54,571 nt of DNA from Legionella longbeachae (GTDB lineage: Bacteria; Pseudomonadota; Gammaproteobacteria; Legionellales; Legionellaceae), in the NCBI RefSeq assembly GCF_004283175.1, contig NZ_RXNW01000011.1:128692-183262 (forward strand). Reading direction: 5' to 3'. A program made the translations under genes and the position numbers. Numbering within the stretch: position 1 is the stretch's first letter; each line of letters starts with the position of its first letter. Under the pieces are notes generated by a model. It was not told the DNA's origin. It was given only the letters and a program-made list of their open reading frames with translations, and ran no database searches. Below are positions 44,396 to 53,408 of this stretch, one piece after another.

Positions 44396-46654
44396 TTAGA
44401 ATTTATTATTTTTAATCAAGGATTCCAATTCTTCAGCACTGACAGGCTGACTAAAATAATATCCCTGGAGTTTATCGCAATGTTGGTTTTTTAAAAAATC
44501 TACCTGAAGAAGGTTCTCAACTCCTTCGGCTACTACATCAAATGATAAGCTGTTTGCAAGAGAAATGATCGCTTTAACTACAAGGGCATCGCTGTTGTTT
44601 TCCTCAATATCATGTATAAATGATTGGTCAATTTTTAATTGGTCAATTGGCAGTGCACGTAAATAACTTAAACAGGAGTTTCCAGTCCCAAAATCATCTA
44701 ATACAATTCTAATGCCTAAATTTTTGAGTTCTTTAATCGATTCGGTTACCGCAATATTTCTGATAAGGATATTTTCAGTGACTTCAATTTCCAGATATTC
44801 TGGTAAAAGTCCGGATTCATTTAGGACTCTTTTTACCATTTGAACAAAATCTGGTTGCATGAATTGTTTGGTTGCGACATTTACTGCTACAGAAAATGGA
44901 GGAAATCCTTTGTCTTGCCATGCCTTATTTTGAATACAAGCTGTTCTTAACACCCATTCTCCAATAGGAACAATTAAGCCAGTTTCCTCAGCTAAGGGAA
45001 TAAAATCCATAGGGAGCAATATTCCCTTTTTGGGATGTTTCCAGCGGATTAAAGCTTCGACAGCAATTAGCTGTTCTGTTTTAACATCATATTGAGGTTG
45101 ATATTCCAAATAAAGTTCATTGGAAAGTAATGCTTTTCGTAATGCAGATTCTTTATCTAACCTCTCGAGAGATTGCTGATTAAGCTTTGCAGAATAAAAT
45201 TGGTATTGATTGCCTCCTAAGGCTTTTGCATTATACATCGCTAAATCGGCATTGCGAATTAACTCATCTACATTCGAACCATCTTGTGGATAAATACTGA
45301 TACCCATACTTGCAGTAATCAAAATCTCTCTTTTGCTTATCGTAATTGCTTTTGTAATAGCAGCTAATATCTTGTCACATATTGCCATGATATCTTCAGG
45401 CTTTTTTAATGATTCAGATAATAAGATGAAAATAAATTCATCACCACTTAAGCGTGCGATCGTATCTTCTTCGCGCATAATTTTTTTTAATCGTGAAGAA
45501 ATTTCCTTGAGTAATGAATCTCCAGCTGCATGACTAAAACTATCATTTATTAGTTTAAATCGATCTAAATCAATAAATATTACGGCGAATAAGCTATTTA
45601 TTCGTTGTGCATGCGTAATAGCATGGTGAATTCTGTCAAAAAGCAGTATCCGATTGGGTAATTCAGTTAACGCATCATGGGTAGCCTGGAACTCCAACTT
45701 CGCTGTCAAACTGATTCTTTCACTGATGTCTTGAAAAGACCAAACTCGTCCCACTATTTTTTTATTCATTTTTTGGAGTTGTGAATAGCATTCAAAAAAT
45801 CGGCCATCTTTTAATTGTAAGGTGGTTATTTCAGTGGTTTCTGGATTTAGTTGTATTTTTTGAATTTGTTCGTGAAACTTATTTGCGTCAAGTAATTTAT
45901 CCTGAATATATATTTGGATCTTATCATAGTCTTTACCATCAATGAGTTCGTGAGATAATGACCACATATCGATGAAGTTTTGATTCCAATCTACAACTTT
46001 ATTTTCATTGTTGACTACTACAATCCCATTGATGGAAGATTCCAACGTAGCTCGTGTTAATGAAAGTGATTTTTCTAGCATAATGGTGCGATCTTTAACT
46101 GTTTTTTCAAGGACATTTATGTTGGCTTTAATATTTTGCATTAATTCCCATTTCTTGGTGAGAGCATAAGTCAATTGTCGTACCGCTACTGAATCAAATG
46201 GTTTTTTTAGAATTAACAAACTGTCAGTCATACCTAATTTTTCTATTGTTTCTTCCCAGGAATAATCTGAATAAGCGGTACAGATTACAATTTGAATATC
46301 TTTATCCAATCCCCAGATATGTTTGATGGTTTCAATACCATCCCATCCAGGTGGCATACGGATATCGACAAACGCAAGTGCATATGGGGTGCCTCGAGCC
46401 TGCGCTTCTTGAATTCTTTTAACACCTTCCTTTCCTTGAGAGGCAATATCAATTCTGAATGCGGGGAGTTTAGTTTGTGTTTTTTTACAGTCGTCACCAA
46501 ACAACATCCCATTCAACTTTTCTAATTTAGAATTAGGCGGTTCAAAGGTTAGTATTTTTTTGAAGTCTCTATGAATTGCTGAGTTATCATCAATAATTAT
46601 TATTCTTAATTCACTATTAGTTTCCCCTCGCATGTAATTATCCCATAATTGCAT
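44396..46654 (-). CDS. Response regulator with PAS, GGDEF and EAL domains
   Basis: The 752-residue protein combines a receiver domain (acidic pair IIIDDNSAIHRD, phosphorylation site AFVDIRMPP with Asp97, Lys in LKKPF near 150), a PAS domain near 205-310 (NGIVVVNNENKVVDWNQNF), a GGDEF-type cyclase domain near 330-490 and an EAL phosphodiesterase near 500-740. The cyclase site reads SGDEF, a tolerated variant, and the inhibitory RxxD site (REED) stands five residues before it. The EAL site VEALIRWKHP and EVTENI are intact; DDFGTGNSCLSYL departs slightly. It likely controls cyclic di-GMP in response to a histidine kinase. That partner is not here. A stretch of 25 residues is inserted early in the receiver. 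The start may be the ATG at 46633. Confidence 0.94.
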   Translation of the reverse strand: MQLWDNYMRGETNSELRIIIIDDNSAIHRDFKKILTFEPPNSKLEKLNGMLFGDDCKKTQTKLPAFRIDIASQGKEGVKRIQEAQARGTPYALAFVDIRMPPGWDGIETIKHIWGLDKDIQIVICTAYSDYSWEETIEKLGMTDSLLILKKPFDSVAVRQLTYALTKKWELMQNIKANINVLEKTVKDRTIMLEKSLSLTRATLESSINGIVVVNNENKVVDWNQNFIDMWSLSHELIDGKDYDKIQIYIQDKLLDANKFHEQIQKIQLNPETTEITTLQLKDGRFFECYSQLQKMNKKIVGRVWSFQDISERISLTAKLEFQATHDALTELPNRILLFDRIHHAITHAQRINSLFAVIFIDLDRFKLINDSFSHAAGDSLLKEISSRLKKIMREEDTIARLSGDEFIFILLSESLKKPEDIMAICDKILAAITKAITISKREILITASMGISIYPQDGSNVDELIRNADLAMYNAKALGGNQYQFYSAKLNQQSLERLDKESALRKALLSNELYLEYQPQYDVKTEQLIAVEALIRWKHPKKGILLPMDFIPLAEETGLIVPIGEWVLRTACIQNKAWQDKGFPPFSVAVNVATKQFMQPDFVQMVKRVLNESGLLPEYLEIEVTENILIRNIAVTESIKELKNLGIRIVLDDFGTGNSCLSYLRALPIDQLKIDQSFIHDIEENNSDALVVKAIISLANSLSFDVVAEGVENLLQVDFLKNQHCDKLQGYYFSQPVSAEELESLIKNNKF

Positions 46655-46932
46655 AAAGTATATTCAATATGTAATTTTATTATGGTCCATTTTTTTGAAA
46701 TTTTCATGTGAGATCCTTATTTATAGGGAATCTGCAGTAATATCATTCTTGAGGATCACTCAGGATAAATAGTTGCTTTTACTGAACAATATGAATTAGA
46801 AACAGTAGCTAATGCATTAGGTACTGTTTGACAAGTTCATGAATTTTTATACATTGTTGCAAGTTCGTTCAGTTCATTTACTTGGGTGCACTTCCCCTGA
46901 CTTGCATCTAGTTTGAAGCTTGATGGATGACG

Positions 46933-47934
46933 TTATACTTTTACTACGATTTTTCCGATTTGCTCATTAGACTCCATGTATTGATGAGCCGCAACAATTT
47001 GATCCAAAGAAAAAATACGTGCAATACGTGGTTTAAAATCTCCTTGTGTAATATGATCGAAAATATACTTTTCTGCTTCTTTCCTTAAATTAAGGTCGGT
47101 ACTGAGTTCAAATAAAGTATAACCACGTATTGTAAGGCCTTTGCTTAAAGCGGTAAAAAGTGGGTAAGGCATGGGTTCGTTGGCTAAATTACCATAAACA
47201 AAAATAATTCCCTTGTCTGCGGCTGCTTCTGCAAGCTTTTCGATATCCTTCCCTGCAACAGGATCGAAAATGATTCGTGCCCCTTGACCTTTAGTGATCT
47301 CTTTTATACGAGTTGGTAAATTTTCATCATTTGTAACAATCACATGATCTGCCCCAAGCTTGAGTAATTCTTCTTTCTTCGCCTGGGTTCTAGTTGTTGC
47401 AATACTTATTGCTCCCTGGGCTCGTGTAATCTCAATTGCAGCTATGCCAACGCTACTACTGGCTGCTGTGATTAAAACATAGTCTCCTTTTGATACCTTG
47501 CCATAGTGAACAAGCGCACCATATGCGGTCATGTATTGCATCCAAATAGAAGTTGCCTCGACGAAAGATAGTTTTTCAGGATAGGCGGCAAGCGCATAAG
47601 CAGGTAAAATAGCTACTTCACCATAAACACCATATTTCCCTAAATCAAAGCAGGGTACAGAGCTCAATTTCATGCCCAGAATTTTTTGATCAACGCCAGG
47701 TCCTACAGCCTCAACAATCCCTGATGCTTCATAACCAATTTTAGAGGGAAATTTAGGTGCTACCAGGTAGTGTCCACGGCGAAACATAACTTCTGCTCGA
47801 TTTAAACCAATCGCATGTACTCGTAATCGTACTTCTCCATTGTCAGGCTCTGGTAAGGCCATTTCTTCTAATTTTAATACTTCAGGATTACCCGTTTCAT
47901 GAAAACGGACTATTTTTGCAGTTGAATGTGGCAT
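46933..47934 (-). CDS. Quinone oxidoreductase (zinc-free MDR family)
   Basis: The 333-residue protein is of the medium-chain dehydrogenase family and probably reduces quinones or enones with NADPH. It has LRVHAIGLNRAEVMFRRGHY, GYEASGIVEAVGPGV, and the coenzyme-binding part DYVLITAASSSVGIAAIEITRAQGA. The Cys/His/Glu set for catalytic zinc is absent, as in zeta-crystallin relatives. It is a single gene with a divergent neighbour mltA. The exact substrate is unknown. Confidence 0.9.
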   Translation of the reverse strand: MPHSTAKIVRFHETGNPEVLKLEEMALPEPDNGEVRLRVHAIGLNRAEVMFRRGHYLVAPKFPSKIGYEASGIVEAVGPGVDQKILGMKLSSVPCFDLGKYGVYGEVAILPAYALAAYPEKLSFVEATSIWMQYMTAYGALVHYGKVSKGDYVLITAASSSVGIAAIEITRAQGAISIATTRTQAKKEELLKLGADHVIVTNDENLPTRIKEITKGQGARIIFDPVAGKDIEKLAEAAADKGIIFVYGNLANEPMPYPLFTALSKGLTIRGYTLFELSTDLNLRKEAEKYIFDHITQGDFKPRIARIFSLDQIVAAHQYMESNEQIGKIVVKV

Positions 47935-48286
47935 AGTATTTCCTTATATCAATAAATAAAAATTGAATAGTGGATTAATTGTTGAAAATAAGATTATATC
48001 TCAAATCAAATAGCGATGATCTTTCTTTTTTGTCCTCCTAATGAAAGATGGATTTTTTTAAAAAAAGTCGAATAATCCACACAGTCAAATCTTTTTTTGT
48101 TCAAATTGATGTTTTTTTTGCTGGTCATCTATACTGGGTGAAAGTATAAATCTACTGCAAATTTGGGTGATTTTATTTCAAGTAGTGTTAAAATTTGCAA
48201 AAAAGAGCAAATAATAGATTGGTTTTGTGAAAAAATGATGAAAATTTGTTGATTTAGATCCCATCTTATGTAAACCTTGTGCCCCT
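47935..48286. promoter_or_regulatory. Divergent intergenic region
   Basis: About 350 AT-rich bases between the quinone oxidoreductase and mltA, with A/T tracts and no gene. Promoters for both are expected. Confidence 0.4.
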
Positions 48287-49648
48287 ATGAGTAGGAAATT
48301 AATTTACACAATATGCGGTATTAGTTGTCTTACGATAAGTTTCGTTGGACTGTCGCTTTATAAGCATAATGGGCTTCAAGTTCAAGAGAAACCGCAGAAT
48401 ACTAAGAAAGTGATTATTAAAACCGGGCCTGTAAAGACAGCTGCGGTGGAAGATAATGCACTTAAGAGTGCTAAACAAATTGTTGAAAGCACTCCGTATG
48501 GGCACACCTTAAAAAAGGTTAGTGCAGAAAAGATTGATTCAAAAAAAGTTAGTGCAGAAAAAACCACCCCCCAAACAGTTGCTTCGAAGAAAGTGGTTAT
48601 AAGAAGAAAAAATATAGCCCTAACAAAAGTATCTTTTGAAGAGTTACCTGGGTGGGATCAGGCAGATGTCAAAAAATCATTATTGGCATTTCAAACTTCA
48701 TGCAAGGTTTTTTTAAAGCAGGAACCATCCCGCCCAATTGGTACTCGACATATCAACCTAAAAGCTCGAGATTGGTATCCAGTTTGTAAGGCAGCTTTGG
48801 CTCTTGATTCTACTTCGGAAGATTCAGCAAAAATCTTTTTCGAAAAATGGTTCCACCCTATTGAGTTAAAACAACGAAACCCTTCTCAAAGTTTATTTAC
48901 TGGCTATTATATGCCACAAATAAAGGGCAACCTAAAGAAAAGTCCTAAGTACAATACACCAATTTATGGGATGCCTAAAGGTGGATTTACCACTTCATAT
49001 ACTCGTGCACAAATAGACAATGGTGCTCTTAAGAAGAAAGCGCCAGTGATTGCCTGGATTCATAGTCCTGCCGAGCGTCTTTTTTTAGAAATCGAAGGTG
49101 CCGGTGTTATTCAGCTGCCTAATGGCGAGAATATCTATTTGGGATATGCAGGTGAGAATGGGGCTCCTTATACTTCTATTGCCAAGGTTATGATAAACCA
49201 GGGAATTATGAGTCGAGATACAGCATCTAAAGCAGCTATTATACGCTATTTGGAGGAGCACCCTAAAAAGGCTAAAGATATTCTCCATAAAAACAAGTCC
49301 TTCGTTTTTTTTGAGGATGTAAAAAAACCTATGGCTCTTGGTGCTCAAGGTATGGCTCTTACCCCGGGTTATTCTTTAGCTGTGGATAAAAAATGGATTC
49401 CGCTTGGTGCTCCACTTTGGTTAGATACAACTCGGCCCGATAAAAATCAAGAAGATGAAAAGCAATTACAACGCCTCATGATTGCTCAAGATACAGGTGG
49501 GGCAATTCGTGGTTTCATGCGAGGCGACATTTATTGGGGTTCAGGAAAGCTTGCCACATTTTTAGGCGAACATATGAAGAATGAAGGTCAATATTGGTTA
49601 TTATTGCCCAAATATATTTTCAATCGGCTCGCCAAAAAATCGGTTTAA
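48287..49648 (+). CDS. mltA: Membrane-bound lytic murein transglycosylase A
   Basis: The 453-residue enzyme cuts peptidoglycan glycan strands to 1,6-anhydro-muropeptides. The N-terminus is a membrane segment near 6-26 (IYTICGISCLTISFVGLSLY) without a clean lipobox, then a Lys-rich linker with the tandem KKVSAEK. The MltA domain begins near 125 and has SLFTGYYMPQIKG, AGVIQLPNGENIYLGYAGENG and the C-terminal 3D domain (TPGYSLAVDKKWIPLGAPLWL, MIAQDTGGAIRGFMRGDIYWG, with the catalytic Asp near 402). The linker is longer than in E. coli MltA. The ribosome binding site is weak. Confidence 0.95.
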   Translation: MSRKLIYTICGISCLTISFVGLSLYKHNGLQVQEKPQNTKKVIIKTGPVKTAAVEDNALKSAKQIVESTPYGHTLKKVSAEKIDSKKVSAEKTTPQTVASKKVVIRRKNIALTKVSFEELPGWDQADVKKSLLAFQTSCKVFLKQEPSRPIGTRHINLKARDWYPVCKAALALDSTSEDSAKIFFEKWFHPIELKQRNPSQSLFTGYYMPQIKGNLKKSPKYNTPIYGMPKGGFTTSYTRAQIDNGALKKKAPVIAWIHSPAERLFLEIEGAGVIQLPNGENIYLGYAGENGAPYTSIAKVMINQGIMSRDTASKAAIIRYLEEHPKKAKDILHKNKSFVFFEDVKKPMALGAQGMALTPGYSLAVDKKWIPLGAPLWLDTTRPDKNQEDEKQLQRLMIAQDTGGAIRGFMRGDIYWGSGKLATFLGEHMKNEGQYWLLLPKYIFNRLAKKSV

Positions 49649-49870
49649 ACCTATTTTTAAGTTTGATTTTGTTTACAAACTAAAATCGAAAGAGAAAAAT
49701 TGACGTATTTGTCATTTTTTATAAGAAATGACTTATTTTAATTTTCCTTTAAATTCAAATAGATGCCTTGATTATTTTTAAATTCGTAATTTTTCTGTAA
49801 AGATTTAATTTGTTAATTAATCCTTAAGCTTTATTGACTTAAACTGAAAAAAAGCCAAGAGGAGACTACA

Positions 49871-50113
49871 ATGTCAAACAAAAAACTAACTGAACGTTTG
49901 AACAATGAGCTAGATGAGCTTGGTGTCCCTGTCTTAATGACAGAGCGAGTTCAAGTATGTTCTACACTGTTCCAAGTTCCAAAATTTAAAATCGAAGCTC
50001 TGTTAAATGGAGTTGTCGTTTTAGATTCTGAGTCTATGCAAAAAATCGCTAATGAACTTGAAGTAAGTATGGATTGGCTAATGGGTGAGGCTCAAGAAAA
50101 AACAACGCATTAA
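49871..50113 (+). CDS. Small helix-turn-helix-like regulatory protein
   Basis: The 80-residue protein follows GAGGAG. The fold pattern of phage-repressor/Cro-type domains is suggested by FKIEALLNGVVVLDSESMQKIANELEVSMDWLMGEAQ, with the helix that ends in a W-L-x-G turn typical of XRE proteins. The first helix LTERLNNELDELGVPV is amphipathic. It may bind DNA as a dimer. No phage genes flank it. Confidence 0.65.
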   Translation: MSNKKLTERLNNELDELGVPVLMTERVQVCSTLFQVPKFKIEALLNGVVVLDSESMQKIANELEVSMDWLMGEAQEKTTH

Positions 50114-50234
50114 CCAATATCAATGAATCTGTTCGCTGAAAACATCAATGCAAAGTAGTTCGATATAAGAAAGATTATATCGAACTATACAGATTAAAAA
50201 CCATTCTTAAATACATCAATTACTGCCTAAGATT

Positions 50235-51506
50235 CTATGCTTTTTGAGCAGGCTCCTTAACCCAAAGCAATAAAAGAGAACCTGCTATTAAATAAATAGG
50301 CAATAGCGATAGAGCCATCTGATAGCTAGAGAGAGAAAACTGGTGCACACCATTTACGATATGGCCCTCCCATCCCATATCCAATAATTTTCCAATAAGG
50401 GGTTCTGTTAAGGCATCAAAAACCGCATCACTGGTATTGATCATGGCTATAACCGTTGCTGTCAATGCTACGGAGTTAATTTCTTTTCCCATAGCAAAAA
50501 CCAACATAAATGCTCCAAGCCCAAAACCAAATATAAATAACAATACACTTAAAGTTACAGTGGATAATACTTGGCAATATAGAACTAAGATAAGCGCTGC
50601 AGTTGATGCCAGGGTACTAAAAAACATGACATAACGTCGATTACCTAAACGATCGGATAACATCCCCAAAATAGGACTTCCTAGACCTAAACCTATAAAA
50701 ACCAGTGATAACAGAGAGGCTGATTGGGTTTTACTTAAGTGATACGCTTCCGCTAAGAATGGGTTTCCCCAAAGTCCGCCAAATACGGCAACAGGTGAGA
50801 AAGCAAGCCCACTGTATAAAGTGAGCAGCCAATTTTGTTTGCTCTTAAGCACCCCAACTACATCTTGAAATGAAATGGTTGTTTTGGTGGTTGTCATCCT
50901 GTTTAAAGAGCATGAACGATCGCGTACTACTATAAAAAACAAACAAGATAGGATAACCCCAGAAGCCCCTACACTGAATAGGCAGTGACGCCACCCAAAA
51001 TGATCAATAAGCCAAGCCAAAGGAGCTTGACCAAAAACTGCACCAGCCATGGCCGCTGTAGCTAAAAGCCCGCTCACGAAGGCATATTGTTTTGGAGAAA
51101 ACCAGTCTGCTGCGAGTTTCATATAAGCGACTGTCGCAAAGGCAACCCCAACGCCCATCAATGCACGGGCTGTAATTGCTACATATAAGGTCTCTGCGTT
51201 TGAAAATAAAAGCACTCCTAGGGCACTGCAAAAAATAGCGGCTGATGTAAAGCGACGAGTACCGTACTTATCAAGCAAAATACCGACAAATAATTGAGTA
51301 ATCATATAAGAATAATAAAAAGTAGCAGCCAGGTTTCCAAGTCCTGCGCCTGTCAAATCAAATTGTTTCATTAAAGGGGCGGTGATGATACTGGGAAAAA
51401 TTTGTAACACATATTTATAAAAAAGAAAGCAAGCAGCTAAACTGATAACAATAATAGGATAGACTAAAACAGGCCTTGTATTGTTTTTTTCTATAGACAT
51501 TAACAT
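50235..51506 (-). CDS. MFS transporter, Pht-like
   Basis: The 423-residue protein has twelve predicted membrane segments, with the MFS signature GILLDKYGTRRF between helices 2 and 3 and LGMLSDRLGNRRYV between 8 and 9. The N-terminal part (FLFYKYVLQIFPSIITAPLMKQFDLTGAGLGNLAATFYYSYMITQ) has the look of the Legionella Pht family, which imports amino acids or nucleosides in phagosomes. The exact substrate is not readable. GAAGAGAG precedes the ATG. An unusual structured leader lies upstream (51557-51628). Confidence 0.9.
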   Translation of the reverse strand: MLMSIEKNNTRPVLVYPIIVISLAACFLFYKYVLQIFPSIITAPLMKQFDLTGAGLGNLAATFYYSYMITQLFVGILLDKYGTRRFTSAAIFCSALGVLLFSNAETLYVAITARALMGVGVAFATVAYMKLAADWFSPKQYAFVSGLLATAAMAGAVFGQAPLAWLIDHFGWRHCLFSVGASGVILSCLFFIVVRDRSCSLNRMTTTKTTISFQDVVGVLKSKQNWLLTLYSGLAFSPVAVFGGLWGNPFLAEAYHLSKTQSASLLSLVFIGLGLGSPILGMLSDRLGNRRYVMFFSTLASTAALILVLYCQVLSTVTLSVLLFIFGFGLGAFMLVFAMGKEINSVALTATVIAMINTSDAVFDALTEPLIGKLLDMGWEGHIVNGVHQFSLSSYQMALSLLPIYLIAGSLLLLWVKEPAQKA

Positions 51507-51556
51507 AATTATCTCTCTTCAAATAGGTTAAAGTGTGCGCTGAATGGAAGACTCAC

Positions 51557-51628
51557 TGAGCGGGCGTGGCCTTGGAGAGACCCTGTCTTAACGGGCTTAT
51601 GGTCTTATTCGCTCACCGTTAAGACAGG
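51557..51628 (-). promoter_or_regulatory. Structured leader upstream of the MFS gene
   Basis: On the minus strand CCTGTCTTAACGG pairs perfectly over 13 bases with CCGTTAAGACAGG across 21 bases (51582-51594 with 51616-51628). TGAGCG at the start of the loop (complement at 51610-51615) can pair with CGCTCA downstream (complement of 51557-51562), a pseudoknot-like contact. AGACC in the loop and GGTCT after the stem offer an alternative pairing. No T run follows, so it is not a simple terminator. It ends 51 bases before the MFS start. Confidence 0.55.
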
Positions 51629-52080
51629 CGAATAATGTTAATAATTTGAATAATTCTTTTAAAAGAAGAGGGGAAAATAAGAGACATCACAGCACACCAG
51701 TTGTTACTGGTACAAAATAACTTTGTAGTGCTGTTTGCATTTGTCATGAAGAACTCTATTGCAATTCCAAAAGGATATGATCTTTTAAAAATCCTAACAT
51801 ATGAATAAATAATTTACAACAATCGTTTTTTTTCTTCATGTAATTTTCTACCTTATCCTGTCGTCTGTGGTAAATCGATACACGTCTCTTGAGCTGATTA
51901 TTGGATGGAGTGCACAGGCTACGGTATGTCGATGTCCTATCAACAGATACTTAAGAGAATTGGAAATGCTTTGTTTAGGATGGCAAAGAGAGTTAACTTG
52001 ATTGTGATTTTGGTGAAAAGAGCTAAAATCTGCGGCAAACTGCTTGTTGCTGAGGAAAAGGTTGAGCTGCATTCTGCAAC
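51629..52080. other. Intergenic region
   Basis: About 450 bases. Short frames on both strands (51848-52084 minus, 51905-52144 plus) have no convincing ribosome binding site or family features. I see no supported gene, though a decayed remnant is possible. Confidence 0.35.
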
Positions 52081-52836
52081 TCAACTATCTCCTTTCTCAA
52101 GGGCAAAATTGAATACGAGATTGATGGTACTTATGCCAAATTGAGAACTACTACTGCTGCTATTATTGTTATTGTTACTCATCATGGTTGAAACGTATCT
52201 AAAATCAAGACCCATGGTTGTAAAGTCATCCAGGTAATAATTAAAGCCTACTATTCCTTGTAGGGCAAAACCACCCTGCGAGTTATTGGAGGTGAATTGG
52301 ATTGCAGGAACAATTCCAGAATACTCCGTGGATTCGATATTGCCTTGATTTCTGATGAGCGCAGCCCCAAGACCTAATCCTAAATAAGGAACAAAATTAA
52401 CATCCGGATTAGAGGACGTAAAATCATAAAATGCATTGAACAATCCATAAAAACCCATGGTGTTACCGTTAAAGCCTAGCCCATTATCTTGAATGTACGC
52501 AGGACATACTCCTTCAGGCCCAACGACAGTAGGGCTAATGAGGGTACACGTACCTACTTGCAGCTCCCCATAATTGTTTATATTATAGAGGAACTCCGCT
52601 TCAAGCCTGAAGTTGTGTATTTTATAACCAATAGAGGTACCTACTCCTCCACCAACAGGCCCCAAGGTTACTTGTCCAGTATAAGGCACGTTGTTAATCG
52701 TAAAAGTAAGATCTGGATTAGGCGCATGGCTAATTTGACCCAATAAACCAAAGTAAAACCCTTGCACGGGCTCTGCACTAAAAGCACTATTGCTTAGAAA
52801 GCTTAAAATAAATCCAAATTTAATTATCTGTTTCAT
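52081..52836 (-). CDS. Outer-membrane beta-barrel protein (OmpA/OmpW-like porin fold)
   Basis: The 251-residue protein has a signal peptide ending in SNSAFS-AEP; the ATG at 52836 follows AGGA by eight bases and is chosen over 52887. The mature part reads as beta-hairpins: GFYFGLLGQISHAP, GVGTSIGYKIHNFRLEAEFLYNINNY, VPYLGLGLGAALI, FALQGIVGFNYYLDD, then TINLVFNFALEKGDS at the end. There is a Gly-rich strand set and one Cys pair in an extracellular loop. Near the end a run SNNNNNSSSSSSQ comes from trinucleotide repeats. It fits the eight-stranded barrel families common in Legionella. Function unknown; adhesion or membrane integrity are guesses. Confidence 0.8.
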   Translation of the reverse strand: MKQIIKFGFILSFLSNSAFSAEPVQGFYFGLLGQISHAPNPDLTFTINNVPYTGQVTLGPVGGGVGTSIGYKIHNFRLEAEFLYNINNYGELQVGTCTLISPTVVGPEGVCPAYIQDNGLGFNGNTMGFYGLFNAFYDFTSSNPDVNFVPYLGLGLGAALIRNQGNIESTEYSGIVPAIQFTSNNSQGGFALQGIVGFNYYLDDFTTMGLDFRYVSTMMSNNNNNSSSSSSQFGISTINLVFNFALEKGDS

Positions 52837-53037
52837 TCCATATCCTAAATTAATTCCAATGATGAATGGTTGTTTTTCTGTGCTCATGGAGAAACTATAT
52901 TAAACCCTCCTTGGATGCAAATTTTTTTTATTTCAACTCGACATAAGGCTGAGCGTATGTTGATGAAATGATTGAAAATACCTTTGTCAGATACATTATG
53001 CCAGTTTAAAATTCATCCCCTCAATTTTGTAAGCAAG

Positions 53038-53166
53038 ATGTTAGCGACTTTAGTAGAAATATTCTGTGATATTGATGACTTTTGCAAGTGCTGTTTCAAA
53101 GAAACATCTCCATATTTGTTTGCAAACGCCCATAAAAAAATTGACTCACATCATGATGTATTTTAA
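53038..53166 (+). pseudogene. Transposase N-terminal remnant, IS982-like
   Basis: The frame MLATLVEIFCDIDDFCKCCF continues for about 42 codons to a stop. LVEIFCDIDDFC is typical of the start of IS982-family transposases, which run to about 300 residues, so this is only a fragment. The reading frame before this ATG (from 52972) is not transposase-like. Confidence 0.6.
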
Positions 53167-53346
53167 CTGGCGCAAGCCATAGCCCCTGTAATCATAAAAA
53201 ATGATACCGATGTCCAAAATAACTTAACTTGATGACTTTAAACTTTAAAGCTCAGATTGAGCAGCTTAAAAAGAGGTGGATGAGTTTCAGAGGATAATGA
53301 ACATAACCGCATCTAGGCCTATAGTGGGAGGGGTTCAAGAAGCAGT

Positions 53347-53401
53347 TCAAACCAGGTCTGACAGCTATACTGAAAAATGGGTGGTATTAGACCTGGTTTG
53401 A
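53347..53401. terminator. 13-base inverted repeat after the partial gene
   Basis: TCAAACCAGGTCT and AGACCTGGTTTGA are perfectly inverted across 29 bases, just beyond the stop codon of the minus-strand gene at 53409. It could act as terminator or be an element end; no T run follows. Confidence 0.45.
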
Positions 53402-53408
53402 CTCGCTA

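Noticed and set aside
51848-52144. Short frames on both strands upstream of the barrel gene
   Set aside because: No family features and no translation signals; overlapping frames on both strands suggest chance.
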